A DNA stretch of 59,546 nucleotides from Gemmatimonadales bacterium (GCA_007692665.1 REBP01000067.1:1-59546), one strand, 5' to 3'; shown: positions 9,167-17,494, numbered from the stretch's first letter. Notes: generated by a model from the letters alone, not told the origin. Numbers and translations are program-made.

Positions 9167-10402
9167 TCAGTCTCGCATGGTCGGAAAGAGGGAGGGACGC
9201 TCCAGCGCGGAGGCCAGCACCAGGGTGGACGCCCCGATGGCGATTCCCCGGGGCCCGAGTTCGCTGACCCGGATCTCCGAAGCCGCCACCGAGCTCACCA
9301 GTGTGCGCCGGAGCACGGTTTCCCGGAGGGGGAGGAGGAGGTCGTCGCCCAGGCGGGCAAGGCTCCCCCCGAGGATCACGGCGCCCGGGTTCAGGAGGTT
9401 CAGGAGCCCGGCAATGGCCACCCCCAGGTGGTGGGCCGCCTCCCGCACCACCTGCATGGCCAGGGGGTCACGGGCCAACGCCGCCCGCTCGATGATGCCC
9501 GTGGTGATCTCGCACCCCGACAGCATGCTCCCCGGGGCACCGGCGAGCCCCTCCCGGGCCCGTCGGACAAGGGCCTCGCCCCCCACGAAGGTGACCAGGC
9601 ACCCCCGGTTGCCGCAGACGCAGGGGAGGCCCTTCGGATCGATGGAAACGTGACCGATCTCTCCGGCGGCGTTCGTCGCCCCCCGGTAGACCTCGCCCCC
9701 CACCATGAGGCCCGCCCCGATTCCGGTGGCCAGCTTGATGTAGGTGAAGTCCTCGATTCCCCGGCCCGCGCCCCACCAGCGTTCGGCCACGGCCCCCAGG
9801 TTGGCATCGTTGTCCATGAAGACGGGCACCCCGAAGTGCGTCTCCAGCGACTCGAAGCCGCTCCTCCCCTCCCAGGCGGGGAGGACGGTGGGGGAGAGCC
9901 GCTTCGGGTCGCGGTGGTCCACCGGGGCGGGCACGGCCACGCCCAGTCCCAGCAGCGCCTCCGAAGCCCCCGGCACATCGGCCAGGCATGCCTCGCACAG
10001 CCGGACGATGAGCTCCCGGGTCCCGTCGGGGTCGGACCGCACCGGGTGCGCCTCCTCCCTCCAGGCCAGCACCCGTCCCCGAAGGTTCGTGAGCGCCACG
10101 GCCACGTGGGTGGCCCCCATGTCCACCCCGAGGATCAGGTGGGCCTCGTCCTGGAACTCGAGAAGGATGGGTCGCCGCCCCCCCCGGCTGGGGCCGTCTC
10201 CGACCTCGGCCACGAGCTTCGTGGCCAGCAGGTCGCTCACGAGCTCGGAGGCGGTGGAGCGGGAGACTTCGAGAAGCCGGGAGAGATCGGCGCGGGAAAT
10301 GCGCCGGCGGTACCAGATCGTCTCGAGAGCCAGCTCGGGCAGCGGCCGGCCCCGGGCCTCGTGGGCCGGGGCCGGCGGATGTGGCGGGGACGTGAGTTCC
10401 AT
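9167..10402 (-). CDS. ROK-family transcriptional regulator (NagC/XylR/Mlc type)
   Basis: 411 residues. A winged helix occupies residues about 30-85 (ISRADLSRLLEVSRSTASELV, split as ISRADLSRLLEVSR and STASELV). Then follows the ROK sugar-kinase-like fold: DMGATHVAVAL phosphate-type loop, NDANLGAVAE, GEIGH and the zinc motif CVCGNRGCL. The last glutamate of the usual ROK zinc motif is Val here. ROK repressors leave DNA when they bind a sugar or glucosyl derivative. The gene sits inside the glucan locus, and three palindromes at the locus promoters (2051, 11861, 12935) are the natural targets, including the promoter of its own operon, so autoregulation is expected. Start: ATG shortly after the lipoprotein stop. 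Confidence 0.92.
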   Translation of the reverse strand: MELTSPPHPPAPAHEARGRPLPELALETIWYRRRISRADLSRLLEVSRSTASELVSDLLATKLVAEVGDGPSRGGRRPILLEFQDEAHLILGVDMGATHVAVALTNLRGRVLAWREEAHPVRSDPDGTRELIVRLCEACLADVPGASEALLGLGVAVPAPVDHRDPKRLSPTVLPAWEGRSGFESLETHFGVPVFMDNDANLGAVAERWWGAGRGIEDFTYIKLATGIGAGLMVGGEVYRGATNAAGEIGHVSIDPKGLPCVCGNRGCLVTFVGGEALVRRAREGLAGAPGSMLSGCEITTGIIERAALARDPLAMQVVREAAHHLGVAIAGLLNLLNPGAVILGGSLARLGDDLLLPLRETVLRRTLVSSVAASEIRVSELGPRGIAIGASTLVLASALERPSLFPTMRD

Positions 10403-10433
10403 GGCGTTCCCGGAAAGGTGCGGCGGGCCGCCG

Positions 10434-11825
10434 TCAGCGGCGGAAATAGACGTTGTCGACGTAGACAGTGTTCGGATCGCCCGAGATGATCAACTGCGCC
10501 ACGTGCCCGCGGGTGGTGAGTCCGGTGAAGGCGCTGATCGGGATGTCGAGGCTCGACCACTGGCCCGAAACCAGCGCCGGTGTGGTGGTCGCGTCGAGGG
10601 TGATCTCGTGCTCCACGTCGTCCCCGCCGCCGAAGACGCCATTGGGGCCGAAGTCCACGAGCTTGATGCGGAACGCGGCCGGCGGGTCGGTGGCGTCCGG
10701 CGTCCACACGTGCATGTGGAAGTGGGTCATCTCGGAGGCGTTGATGGTCTGCGAGGTGAACTCGATGCCGGCAAAGACCAGGTTCGAGTACCGTTTTACG
10801 TCACTGCCGCCGATCTGGACGTCCTCCACGTCGGCGCTGTCCCATTCGGCGGACCAGGTGTCCACCGTCACGTCGTTGTAGGCGTTGCTGAACAGCGAGA
10901 TGACGTCGGCCTGGGCGTGGGTGGGAGTGGGCGCGGCCTCCTGTGGCCCCGACACCGTGGTCACCGTGATGGCGCCCGCGGCCTCCACCGTTCCCAGCGC
11001 GGCCGTGATGGTGGCCGAGCCCTCGCCCACCACCTCGATCTCTCCCGTGTCCGACACGGTGGCCACGGCGGGATCGGACGAGGTGAAGGTGAAGTAGGAG
11101 GGGGCCGAAAGCACGGTGATCTGCTGCCCGGACAGGGTCCACGTCACCACGGTCCCTGCCACGGGGGCTTTCGCCCCCACCGCGAGGGCGAGGGACTGGG
11201 TGGCGATGGCGGGCTGGGGCGCGCTGAGCCCGGCGACGGTCTCGAACCGGATTTCATCCAGCCAGATCGTGTAGCCCTGGCCCTCCTCCGCCCCCTCGGC
11301 GAAGTAGAAGAGCCCCCGCTCCTGGTCCAGGGCCGAGGCGCGGGGGAAGGGGATCACGTGACGCTGCCAGGTGGTGGTCAGCGGAAGTCCCCGCACGTCG
11401 GCGATGTAGAGGGAGTTCCCGGTGTTGTCGTTGCCGATCCCGGCCACGTCCAGATTCGCCGTCCGACTCGCCTTGGCCCAGAAGGTGATGGCGTTGTATT
11501 CGCTCAGGTTCCGGGGGATGGCCGCCACGAAGGCCCCGCCGGCATAGCTGCCCGTGGGATCGTCCGGCGCCGGAACCGTGATGCGGAGCGATGCCGAGCC
11601 CTCTCGTGCCTCGGACTCGTCCCGCTGCACGGCATCCACCTTGGAACCGCCGAAAGCCTGGAAGTCGATGCCGTCGCCCAGGTTGTCGTCGAAGACAACC
11701 GCGTCGTCAGGGAGGGGAGCCGGGCCTGCGGGGTCGCTGTCCCGGTCGCATCCCGCGGCCAGGACCAGAACGAGACCGGCCGCCAGGGCCGGGAGAAGAG
11801 AGCGGCTGAATCGAGTCAGAGGCAT
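10434..11825 (-). CDS. Secreted lipoprotein with carbohydrate-binding-type beta domains
   Basis: 463 residues. The N-terminus MPLTRFSRSLLPALAAGL ends in a lipobox (VLAAGCD), so it is a lipoprotein. Residues about 35-185 resemble a jelly-roll CBM (YNAITFWAKAS, LDEIRFETV); about 200-280 an Ig-like Big_2 domain (SSDPAVATVSDTGEIEVVGEG); the C-terminal 160 residues form a second jelly-roll ending in TVYVDNVYFRR, a segment common in proteins linked to GH16 enzymes. No catalytic motif is seen. First gene of the leftward lipoprotein-ROK-transporter run, behind operator B. By position and make-up it would hold glucan on the cell surface, like SusE/F-type binding proteins, but the assignment rests on fold patterns. 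Confidence 0.8.
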   Translation of the reverse strand: MPLTRFSRSLLPALAAGLVLVLAAGCDRDSDPAGPAPLPDDAVVFDDNLGDGIDFQAFGGSKVDAVQRDESEAREGSASLRITVPAPDDPTGSYAGGAFVAAIPRNLSEYNAITFWAKASRTANLDVAGIGNDNTGNSLYIADVRGLPLTTTWQRHVIPFPRASALDQERGLFYFAEGAEEGQGYTIWLDEIRFETVAGLSAPQPAIATQSLALAVGAKAPVAGTVVTWTLSGQQITVLSAPSYFTFTSSDPAVATVSDTGEIEVVGEGSATITAALGTVEAAGAITVTTVSGPQEAAPTPTHAQADVISLFSNAYNDVTVDTWSAEWDSADVEDVQIGGSDVKRYSNLVFAGIEFTSQTINASEMTHFHMHVWTPDATDPPAAFRIKLVDFGPNGVFGGGDDVEHEITLDATTTPALVSGQWSSLDIPISAFTGLTTRGHVAQLIISGDPNTVYVDNVYFRR

Positions 11826-11860
11826 GACGGCGCTCCTCGGAAACCGGGGGGAAGAGACAA

Positions 11861-11885
11861 ACTTTGTTCGACTACCGAACAAAGT
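11861..11885. promoter_or_regulatory. Operator B: 10-bp inverted repeat (putative ROK repressor site)
   Basis: ACTTTGTTCG, spacer ACTAC, CGAACAAAGT: a perfect 10-bp inverted repeat with the same 5-bp spacing as operator A. It is 36 bp upstream of the lipoprotein start and overlaps the predicted -10 of that leftward operon. Confidence 0.75.
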
Positions 11886-11910
11886 GCGCCGGAAGGCGCC
11901 CCCCTGTCAA
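11881..11910 (-). promoter_or_regulatory. Promoter for the lipoprotein-ROK-transporter operon
   Basis: On the minus strand a perfect TTGACA (11905-11910) is followed by 18 bp and CACTTT (11881-11886) at the edge of operator B. This is the same arrangement as at 2027-2056. Confidence 0.6.
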
Positions 11911-11930
11911 GCGCGACGTTTCGCACCCGG

Positions 11931-11990
11931 CCCGCGCCAGCCCGTACCCGCCCGTACCCGCCCGCGCCAGCCCGTACCAGCCCGCAACCC
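11931..11990. repeat. 10-bp tandem repeat, about six units
   Basis: Units of CCCGTACCCG, CCCGCGCCAG and CCCGTACCAG follow each other in the gap between operator B and the stop of the GH16 gene. The repeat is non-coding. Confidence 0.75.
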
Positions 11991-12016
11991 GCCCGTTCAT
12001 GTCTGACCCGGCGAGG

Positions 12017-12886
12017 CTATTCGTCCCGGGTGTAGACCCGCACGTAGTCCACCACCATGGACTGGGGGAAGACCGTCCGGGCGTCGGGGTGCCCCGGCCA
12101 GTCGCCCCCGACGGCCACGTTCAGCACCAGGTGAAAGGGCTGGTCGAAGGGAGCGGGGTAGGGGCCCCCCGCGGAGCGCCATTCGGTCTGGGTCTGGTAG
12201 TGCTCCCCGTCCACGTACCACCGCATCTCCCCCTCCTCCCACTCCAGCGTGAAGGTGTGGAAACGGTCGGCGAAGGTCCCCGAGGGGAGGACGAAGGGCG
12301 CGCCGGAGTAGACGTTGTCGGGCCACTCCCCACCGTAGTGCAGTGTCCCGTGCACCCGATCGGGTTCGTGCCCCACGAGCTCCACGATGTCGATTTCCCC
12401 GCTGGCCGCCCAGGTCCCGTAGCGGTTCTCGGAAGGAAGCATCCAGATGGCCGGCCAGAGACCGCGCCCCAGGGGAAGGCGGGCGCGCACGTCGATCCGC
12501 CCGTACGTCCAGTCGCCCTTGCCGAGGGTGCGGATCCGGGCCGAGGTGTAGGCCCTCCCCCCCGCCGGCTCCGCCCGGGCGGTGATGGTGAGGACCCCGC
12601 CCGATACCTGGACGTTCTCCTCGCGGTACCACTGGAGTTCGTTGTTGCCCCATCCGCACAGCCCGATGTCGCATCCGTCCCCTACCTGGAAGGACCACCT
12701 GTCCGGGTCGAGGTCCGAGCCCTCGAACTCGTCGGACCAGACCAGCACCCAGCCGGAATCCGGGACGATGTCCCGCTCCGACGTCGTGATCCCCCCGTCG
12801 GGGCGACAGCCCGGCGCGGCCGCGGCAGCCAGCGCGGTGGTGAGGAGAAGAACCGCCAGGGAGGCGGCCGGGCAGGCGGTTTTCAT
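12017..12886 (-). CDS. GH16 endo-beta-glucanase (laminarinase-like), probable lipoprotein
   Basis: 289 residues. Signal sequence with a weak lipobox (AAPGC, Cys27), so secretion and probably lipid anchoring. A single GH16 sandwich follows: WSDEFEG at the start, WGNNELQWY, then the catalytic motif EIDIVE with E164 as nucleophile, D166, and E169 as acid/base, and VVDYVRVY at the end. The EIDIVE form without an inserted residue and the WPAIWMLP segment are typical of bacterial beta-1,3(-1,4)-glucanases. ATG 12886 has GAAGGAG 5 nt upstream. It is divergent from the glucokinase and shares operator C. It would make the first cuts in the glucan outside the cytoplasm. Confidence 0.93.
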   Translation of the reverse strand: MKTACPAASLAVLLLTTALAAAAAPGCRPDGGITTSERDIVPDSGWVLVWSDEFEGSDLDPDRWSFQVGDGCDIGLCGWGNNELQWYREENVQVSGGVLTITARAEPAGGRAYTSARIRTLGKGDWTYGRIDVRARLPLGRGLWPAIWMLPSENRYGTWAASGEIDIVELVGHEPDRVHGTLHYGGEWPDNVYSGAPFVLPSGTFADRFHTFTLEWEEGEMRWYVDGEHYQTQTEWRSAGGPYPAPFDQPFHLVLNVAVGGDWPGHPDARTVFPQSMVVDYVRVYTRDE

Positions 12887-12934
12887 GGGGGCTCCTTCGT
12901 GCCGGGGGTTGGGTGGTCCGGGCCACCCGACCCT

Positions 12935-12961
12935 GCTATTGTACGGAAGCCGAACAAAGCG
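12935..12961. promoter_or_regulatory. Operator C: half-conserved inverted repeat between GH16 and glucokinase
   Basis: The right half, CGAACAAAG at 12951-12959, matches operators A and B exactly; the left half is degenerate (GCTATTGTACG), with the same 5-bp spacing. It lies between two divergent genes of the locus and overlaps the spacer and -10 of the GH16 promoter, so it could act on both. Confidence 0.6.
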
Positions 12962-12967
12962 TGCCAC
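12938..12967 (-). promoter_or_regulatory. Candidate promoter of the GH16 gene
   Basis: On the minus strand GTGGCA (12962-12967), 18 bp, then TACAAT (12938-12943), a good -10 in a GC-rich region, about 50 bp before the GH16 start. Operator C covers the spacer. Confidence 0.45.
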
Positions 12968-13002
12968 TCCGCACCCGCCGTGCCCTGCGCCCGAGGCTCC
13001 TC

Positions 13003-14064
13003 GTGCCCGGTTCCCACCCCTCCTCCGTGTCCCCGACGCCCCCACCACGGCCCGTCCTCCTGGCCGACATCGGCGGCACCTGGGCCCGCTTCGCCCTGCT
13101 GGGAGACCATCCCCGGGATCTCCGGAACTTCCGGAGGTTCCGGTGCAGCGACTTCCCCTCCCTCGAGGCCGCCATTGACGCCTACCTGGCGCCCGGATCC
13201 CCGGAGGATTCCGGGGACGGGGTCCCGACGCCGGTCGCGGAGGTCTGCCTGGCCCTCCCGGGGCCGGTGGACCGGGACGAGATTTCCCTCGCCAACAACC
13301 CGTGGAGCTTTTCGCGGTCGGCGCTCGAGAGCTTCCTCGGCGTTCCCATCACGCTGGTCAACGACTTCGAGGCCCAGGCCTGGGCATCGGACCTCCTGAC
13401 CCCCGAAGAGCTTCACTTTGCCGGCGCCCCGCGCCCCGATCCCCGGGGGGCCCGCGTGGTGCTGGGTCCCGGCACGGGGCTCGGCGTGGCCCTCCGCCTC
13501 CCCGGGGGGAGCATTCTTCCCTCGGAGGCCGGACACACGGGGTTCAGCCCCGCCACCGAGCACGAACTCGACCTGATGCGCGTCCTGATGGGCAGGTATC
13601 CCCGGGTCTCGGTGGAGCGCGTGGTCTCGGGCCCGGGGCTCGCGAACCTCTTCGAGGCGAACCTGGTCCTGGCGGGCGGGGGCGCCGTGCCCGCCCACGG
13701 GATCGAGACCGGCTCCGACGACCCGTCCACGCCCGCTCGCATTGCAGAACTGGCGGCCGAAGGGCACCCGGTGGCCCGCCGGGCCGTGGACGATTTCTTC
13801 AACATGCTTGCCGCCTTCGCCGGCGACATGGCCCTGGCCGTCTGGGCCACGGGAGGCGTGTACGTGTCCGGGGCCGTGGTCCGGAAGCTCGCGGCCTTCC
13901 TGGACGAGGACCGCTTCCGAGCCCGGTTCGAGAACAAGGGCCGCTTCCAGGGGTTCTGCGCCGAGGTGGCCATCGGATGGATGCAGGTGGAGGAGCCCGG
14001 GCTCCTGGGGTGCGCTGCCCGGATGACCGGAGGTCCCCCCACCGCCGGGGTTCCCCCGCGCTGA
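13003..14064 (+). CDS. glk: Glucokinase
   Basis: About 353 residues from this start. It has the hexokinase-fold motifs of the bacterial Glk family: LLADIGGTWARFAL phosphate-1 loop, LALPGPVD, LVNDFEAQAW with the catalytic-base Asp, LGPGTGLGVAL and EAGHTGF. It turns glucose into glucose 6-phosphate with ATP, the last step for glucose released by the GH3 enzyme. No ATG is available near the fold; GTG 13003 has GAGG 6 nt upstream, GTG 13027 is the alternative (345 residues) and GTG 12961 would put operator C right at the start. E. coli Glk is 321 residues, so either of the first two fits. Divergent from GH16. Confidence 0.9.
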   Translation: MPGSHPSSVSPTPPPRPVLLADIGGTWARFALLGDHPRDLRNFRRFRCSDFPSLEAAIDAYLAPGSPEDSGDGVPTPVAEVCLALPGPVDRDEISLANNPWSFSRSALESFLGVPITLVNDFEAQAWASDLLTPEELHFAGAPRPDPRGARVVLGPGTGLGVALRLPGGSILPSEAGHTGFSPATEHELDLMRVLMGRYPRVSVERVVSGPGLANLFEANLVLAGGGAVPAHGIETGSDDPSTPARIAELAAEGHPVARRAVDDFFNMLAAFAGDMALAVWATGGVYVSGAVVRKLAAFLDEDRFRARFENKGRFQGFCAEVAIGWMQVEEPGLLGCAARMTGGPPTAGVPPR

Positions 14065-14165
14065 CCGGCCGGTGTGCGCGGCTTCCGGCGCAGCGCTACC
14101 TTGCCCGCCGTCAGCCCAGGGCTCCCGGGAGCCCTTTCAGGACCCCCCTTTCGCCCCACGATCCC

Positions 14166-15524
14166 GTGCGCAACCTCTCTCCCGGCCTTCTCCTCCTCCT
14201 GGCCTTCGTTTCCGTGGGATGCGACGCGCCCGCCGTGGCCACGTCGGCACCCGAGCCCACCGTCGCCGATTCAGCCGGTGTGCAGATCCTCCGGTTTCCC
14301 GCGTCGGCCCTGGAGGTGAGCGCCCCCCGCCAGCTCGCGCCGGATCCGGCGGTGCGGATCGGGGTGGTCGAGGGCCCTGCGGAGTACCAGTGGACTCGCC
14401 CCATGGCCGCCGTGCGCCTGCCCGATGGCGGGTTCGCGGTGGCCGAGGGGACACCCGCCGAGATCCGGGTGTTCGACGCCGGGGGCACCTTCGTGCGGCG
14501 CATCGGCCGCCCCGGCGAGGGACCCGGCGAGTTCCGGAGTCCCCAGGCGCTGGCCCGGGGTCCGGACGGGAGCATCCTGGCGTGGGACGCGCGCACCCGG
14601 CGGCGGAGTCACTTTGCCGCCGACGGCACCCTCCTGGCCGAGGCGACCCTCCAGGACCTGGGCTCCCTCCGATCGATCTCCAGGGCGGCGCTCCTTCCCG
14701 ACGGGCGGCTCGTGGTGATCGGCGGCACCGGGGGTCCCGACGCCGTCGCAAACCGCGGGCAGGCCCGGGAGCCCCTGGAGATCCGCGCCATCGCCTCCCC
14801 CGCCGCGGACGTGAGCGGTGCCGGGGGGCCGGAGTCCCTCCGCATCGGACCGCTGCTGGGCATGATCGCGGGGGACGAGGAGGTGGTGAGCATGGAGAGA
14901 AACGCCTCGGGCAACGTCGTGTCCATCATGATCTCGGGCCAGTGGTACTGGGGGAAGCTCTTCACCTGGGCGTCCCCCGGGGGCGTCTGGGCGGCAGACC
15001 GCGTGGGCGTGGAGGCCAGGCACTACCGGGCGGGGGCGGACGGCGGCCTCGACCGGGTGATCCGGGTGGACGGCGCAGGCCCACGGGTCACCCGGGCCCT
15101 GACGGATTCCGTCGAGGCCCTCGAGGTCGGCAGGTGGGAGCGCCAGATGGGTGACGAACTCACCCCGGAGATCCGCACCATGATCCGCGACGACATGGCC
15201 GGCCGGGACTACCCCGAGACCTTCCCCGCCATGGACGCCGTCTTCGCCGATGCCCGGGGCAACCCCTGGATCGGACTTCCGAACCCGCCCTCGCCCTGGC
15301 TCGTCAGCCCCGTCGTCCGCGAGGTACCCCGGTGGCTCGTGTTCGGAGGGGCAGCCGGCGGATCGCCCGGCGAGCCCGCCGCCGGGCTCCACCTCCTCGG
15401 CGTCATCCACCTCCCGCCCGGCAGCCACCCCCTCTGGGCCGACGACGAGGGGGTCCTGCTCGTTCGCATCGACCCGGACCTGGGCGTGCCGTACATCGAG
15501 TGGTACGCCTGGGTGGACGGGTAG
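14166..15524 (+). CDS. 6-bladed beta-propeller lipoprotein
   Basis: 452 residues from a GTG start that gives a clean signal peptide and lipobox (LLAFVSVGCD). The body has repeated propeller blades: LPDGGFAVAEG, IRVFDAGGTFVRRIGRPGEGPGEF and ALARGPDGSILAWDARTRR. The GEGPGEF motif is the hallmark of the 6-bladed propeller lipoproteins found in many copies in Bacteroidota and Gemmatimonadota. Role unknown; a cell-surface scaffold or ligand binder is a guess. 101 bp downstream of the glucokinase with no visible operator, so it need not belong to the glucan locus. Confidence 0.8.
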   Translation: MRNLSPGLLLLLAFVSVGCDAPAVATSAPEPTVADSAGVQILRFPASALEVSAPRQLAPDPAVRIGVVEGPAEYQWTRPMAAVRLPDGGFAVAEGTPAEIRVFDAGGTFVRRIGRPGEGPGEFRSPQALARGPDGSILAWDARTRRRSHFAADGTLLAEATLQDLGSLRSISRAALLPDGRLVVIGGTGGPDAVANRGQAREPLEIRAIASPAADVSGAGGPESLRIGPLLGMIAGDEEVVSMERNASGNVVSIMISGQWYWGKLFTWASPGGVWAADRVGVEARHYRAGADGGLDRVIRVDGAGPRVTRALTDSVEALEVGRWERQMGDELTPEIRTMIRDDMAGRDYPETFPAMDAVFADARGNPWIGLPNPPSPWLVSPVVREVPRWLVFGGAAGGSPGEPAAGLHLLGVIHLPPGSHPLWADDEGVLLVRIDPDLGVPYIEWYAWVDG

Positions 15525-15611
15525 CCGGGACGGGTAGCCGGGACGGGCCGGGATCCGCGGCAGGTCCCCGGCTCCCCGGCGGCTCCCGGCGGCTCCCGGC
15601 GGTTCCTCGGC
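15517..15611. repeat. Short tandem repeats after the propeller gene
   Basis: Two units of GACGGGTAGCCGG (15517-15543, starting within the stop region of the preceding gene) and about three units of GGCGGCTCCC (15578-15611). Confidence 0.65.
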
Positions 15612-15734
15612 GGCATGGCCTTGGGTCATGTGCAGGCCGGGCGTTGCCCACCTCCAGGGGAGCGGGAATGCCTGCGGACGACGGCGGGGCCTGTGCACGC
15701 CGGGCTTCGTCGACATGCCACGTACTGCACGGCG

Positions 15735-15975
15735 AGGATGCGGCACCATGGTGCCGCCCGTCATGAAACGGGGGCCGCCAGGCCCTCCTCCCTCCTCGCT
15801 CGTTTTCTGCCAATCGGCCGTCGGAAAAGCTTCATTGGCAGGATGCCCAGGTCCTGACGCGCCCATCTGCCAACCTGCCAACGGAGCGAAGGGCCATCGG
15901 CAGCCAGGGGGGGCCAGGTGGCGCCGATTCTGCCACCGGCGACTTCGATGCGCTCCGTTGGCAGAATCGCAAGGT
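15735..15975. repeat. Hairpin-rich structured repeat, copy 1
   Basis: Non-coding element within a 538-bp gap. In order: an 18-bp perfect palindrome (15740-15757, GCGGCACCATGGTGCCGC); a GGGCC/GGCCC hairpin at about 15772-15785; CTGCCAAT (15807-15814) pairing with ATTGGCAG (15834-15841); a TCTGCCAACC block; and a 15-bp stem, CGATTCTGCCACCGG (15925-15939) with CCGTTGGCAGAATCG (15955-15969), one mismatch, 15-nt loop. Copy 2 (17594-17905) has the same parts in the same order and orientation. No open frame with protein-like composition runs through it. It could be a structured RNA or a MITE/REP-like element; nothing here decides which. Confidence 0.75.
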
Positions 15976-16062
15976 CGCTGACGAGCGGTCCGCCGTGTGG
16001 CGGCGGCCGGGCCACGGGGAACCGTGAGTGCCGCATCACGGATCACCAGCCTCGCATCCACC

Positions 16063-16431
16063 TCAGAAGGGCTTCGCGAAGGCGACCCAGCCGGCAAGTA
16101 CCGCCAGGAGGGGCACGAACGCGAGGAGGGGCATGGTCCAGCGCCGGTTCCGTCGGGCCACGAAGAGGACGCCGCCCAGGAGCACCCAGATCCCGAACTT
16201 GGCCAGGATCCACCCGGGGAACATGCTTCCGTGGTCCACGCCGACCCGGGCCATGAGGCCGAATCCCCCCAGCAGGACCAGGAAGAGGGCCACGCCATGC
16301 ACGGCGCCCAGGCGGGAGCGGAGGGGGTCGCGCCCGTCGGTCATCGCATGCCGACCGAGCGCGGCCCCCAGGGTGGCCACGAGAATGAAGATCCCGAGAT
16401 AGTGGATCAGCTTGTAGGTGAAGTAGGACAT
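16063..16431 (-). CDS. Small four-helix inner-membrane protein, function unknown
   Basis: 122 residues, almost entirely four hydrophobic segments (about 5-25, 45-65, 75-92, 97-118) with short loops; ARRNRRW between the last two marks a cytoplasmic loop. It ends in AGWVAFAKPF. The pattern resembles small CopD/SirB-like membrane proteins, but I see no haem or metal ligand set beyond scattered His (residues 10, 28, 45, 67), so no function is given. It is flanked by structured repeat copy 1 downstream and a GACGGAGGG tandem repeat 12 nt upstream of its ATG. Confidence 0.7.
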   Translation of the reverse strand: MSYFTYKLIHYLGIFILVATLGAALGRHAMTDGRDPLRSRLGAVHGVALFLVLLGGFGLMARVGVDHGSMFPGWILAKFGIWVLLGGVLFVARRNRRWTMPLLAFVPLLAVLAGWVAFAKPF

Positions 16432-16442
16432 GCACGCGCGCC

Positions 16443-16490
16443 GGGACGGAGGGGACGGAGGGGACGGAGGGGACGGAGGGGACGGAGCGG
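16443..16490. repeat. 9-bp tandem repeat (GACGGAGGG), about five units
   Basis: Almost identical 9-bp units directly upstream of the small membrane protein gene, followed to about 16515 by degenerate GGATGGAGGAC units. It occupies the place where that gene's promoter and leader should be. Confidence 0.85.
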
Positions 16491-16569
16491 AGGATGGAGG
16501 ACGGAGGATGGCGCATGGAGCATGGCTCGGGCCGAGTCCGCGGCATGGGGCCGGGGGGTGCGGACGCCG

Positions 16570-17427
16570 TCAGGGACTGGACCGCGTCAGCCAGGGGCCC
16601 AGGAGATCGGCCACGTCGGCCGACAGGTGCGGCGCCACTTCATCCCAGGAAAGCCGCACCCGGATCACGCCGGTGCTCCACGGGCCCACCTCGTAGGGGT
16701 TGTAGTGAAAGATCAGCCCCTCGGGCTCCCAGTCCAGGTTGTCGCCCGGAGGGAGGTCATCGAAGAGGCCCCCGTCGGTGAGGGGAGCCTCTGCGGCAAG
16801 CCCCGCATCCTCCCGGAACCGGGTCTCGAGGAGCGCCTGCACGTGCCGCACCGCGTCCGTCCCGAGGATCCGTGCCAGTGTGAGCGCCTCGCCGGTGTCG
16901 GGGTGGAAGCCCTGGTGCTGGACCCGGTAGCTGGAGTGGGCCCCGCCGATGTACGCCTGCTCGGAGGCCACGAGAACCACGACCGGGGAGACGCTGCGCG
17001 TCACCTCCACGGTGCGTTCCAGATCCCAGCCGAAGGATGCCGCGTCGGGATCCCCCCTGCGAAAGGCGGCATGAGCCTCGACGAAGTCCCGGGCCACGGC
17101 CCCGGCCGACGTGGCGCGGTCCCCCTCGAACATGGCGGGCGCCAGGATCCATTCCGCCGTCCACTCCCGGAGCGCCCGAGCCAGGGCGTGGTCTCCCTCG
17201 AACTCGGGGTATTCGAGGCGCGCGCGGGTGCAGGCGGCAGTGGCGGTGTCCACGGCGGGACAACCCGGCGAGTGATCCTCGGCCACCACCGTCTCGTGCC
17301 GGACGACATGGGCCGCGCCGGGCGCCGTCGTGCGGTCCGGGTCCGGGTCATCGTCCGGCGTCTGGGAGCCGCAGGCTGCCAGCGCGAGCAGGGCAAGCAC
17401 CGGGGCGGCACGCCGCAACATGAGCAT
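16570..17427 (-). CDS. DUF4163/DUF3298 (RsiV-like) lipoprotein
   Basis: 285 residues. The ATG at 17427 has GAGGA 8 nt upstream and opens a lipoprotein signal (MLMLRRAAPVLALLALAACG); an ATG 5 codons earlier has no such site. Residues about 40-150 match the DUF4163 pattern (TRARLEYPEFEG, ALREWTAEWILAP); residues about 160-270 match DUF3298 (AYIGGAHSSYRVQHQGFHPDTGEALTL, split as AYIGGAHSSYRV and QHQGFHPDTGEALTL, then FHYNPYEVGPWSTG). The same pair forms the extracellular part of RsiV, which binds lysozyme, and of PdaC-associated modules; here it is a free lipoprotein without an anti-sigma domain. Located between the two structured repeats. Confidence 0.85.
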   Translation of the reverse strand: MLMLRRAAPVLALLALAACGSQTPDDDPDPDRTTAPGAAHVVRHETVVAEDHSPGCPAVDTATAACTRARLEYPEFEGDHALARALREWTAEWILAPAMFEGDRATSAGAVARDFVEAHAAFRRGDPDAASFGWDLERTVEVTRSVSPVVVLVASEQAYIGGAHSSYRVQHQGFHPDTGEALTLARILGTDAVRHVQALLETRFREDAGLAAEAPLTDGGLFDDLPPGDNLDWEPEGLIFHYNPYEVGPWSTGVIRVRLSWDEVAPHLSADVADLLGPWLTRSSP

Positions 17428-17450
17428 ATCGGAGTTCCTCATCCCGTAAG

Positions 17451-17494
17451 TCGCCTTCGGACGTCGCCTTCGGACGTCGCCTTCGGACGTCGCC
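17451..17494. repeat. 13-bp tandem repeat (TCGCCTTCGGACG), 3.4 units
   Basis: Perfect tandem units upstream of the DUF4163/DUF3298 gene, ending about 24 nt before its start. Confidence 0.85.

Noticed and set aside
16443-16515. Regular repeats as a CRISPR array
   Set aside because: Units of 9 bp without spacers and no cas genes; a simple tandem repeat.
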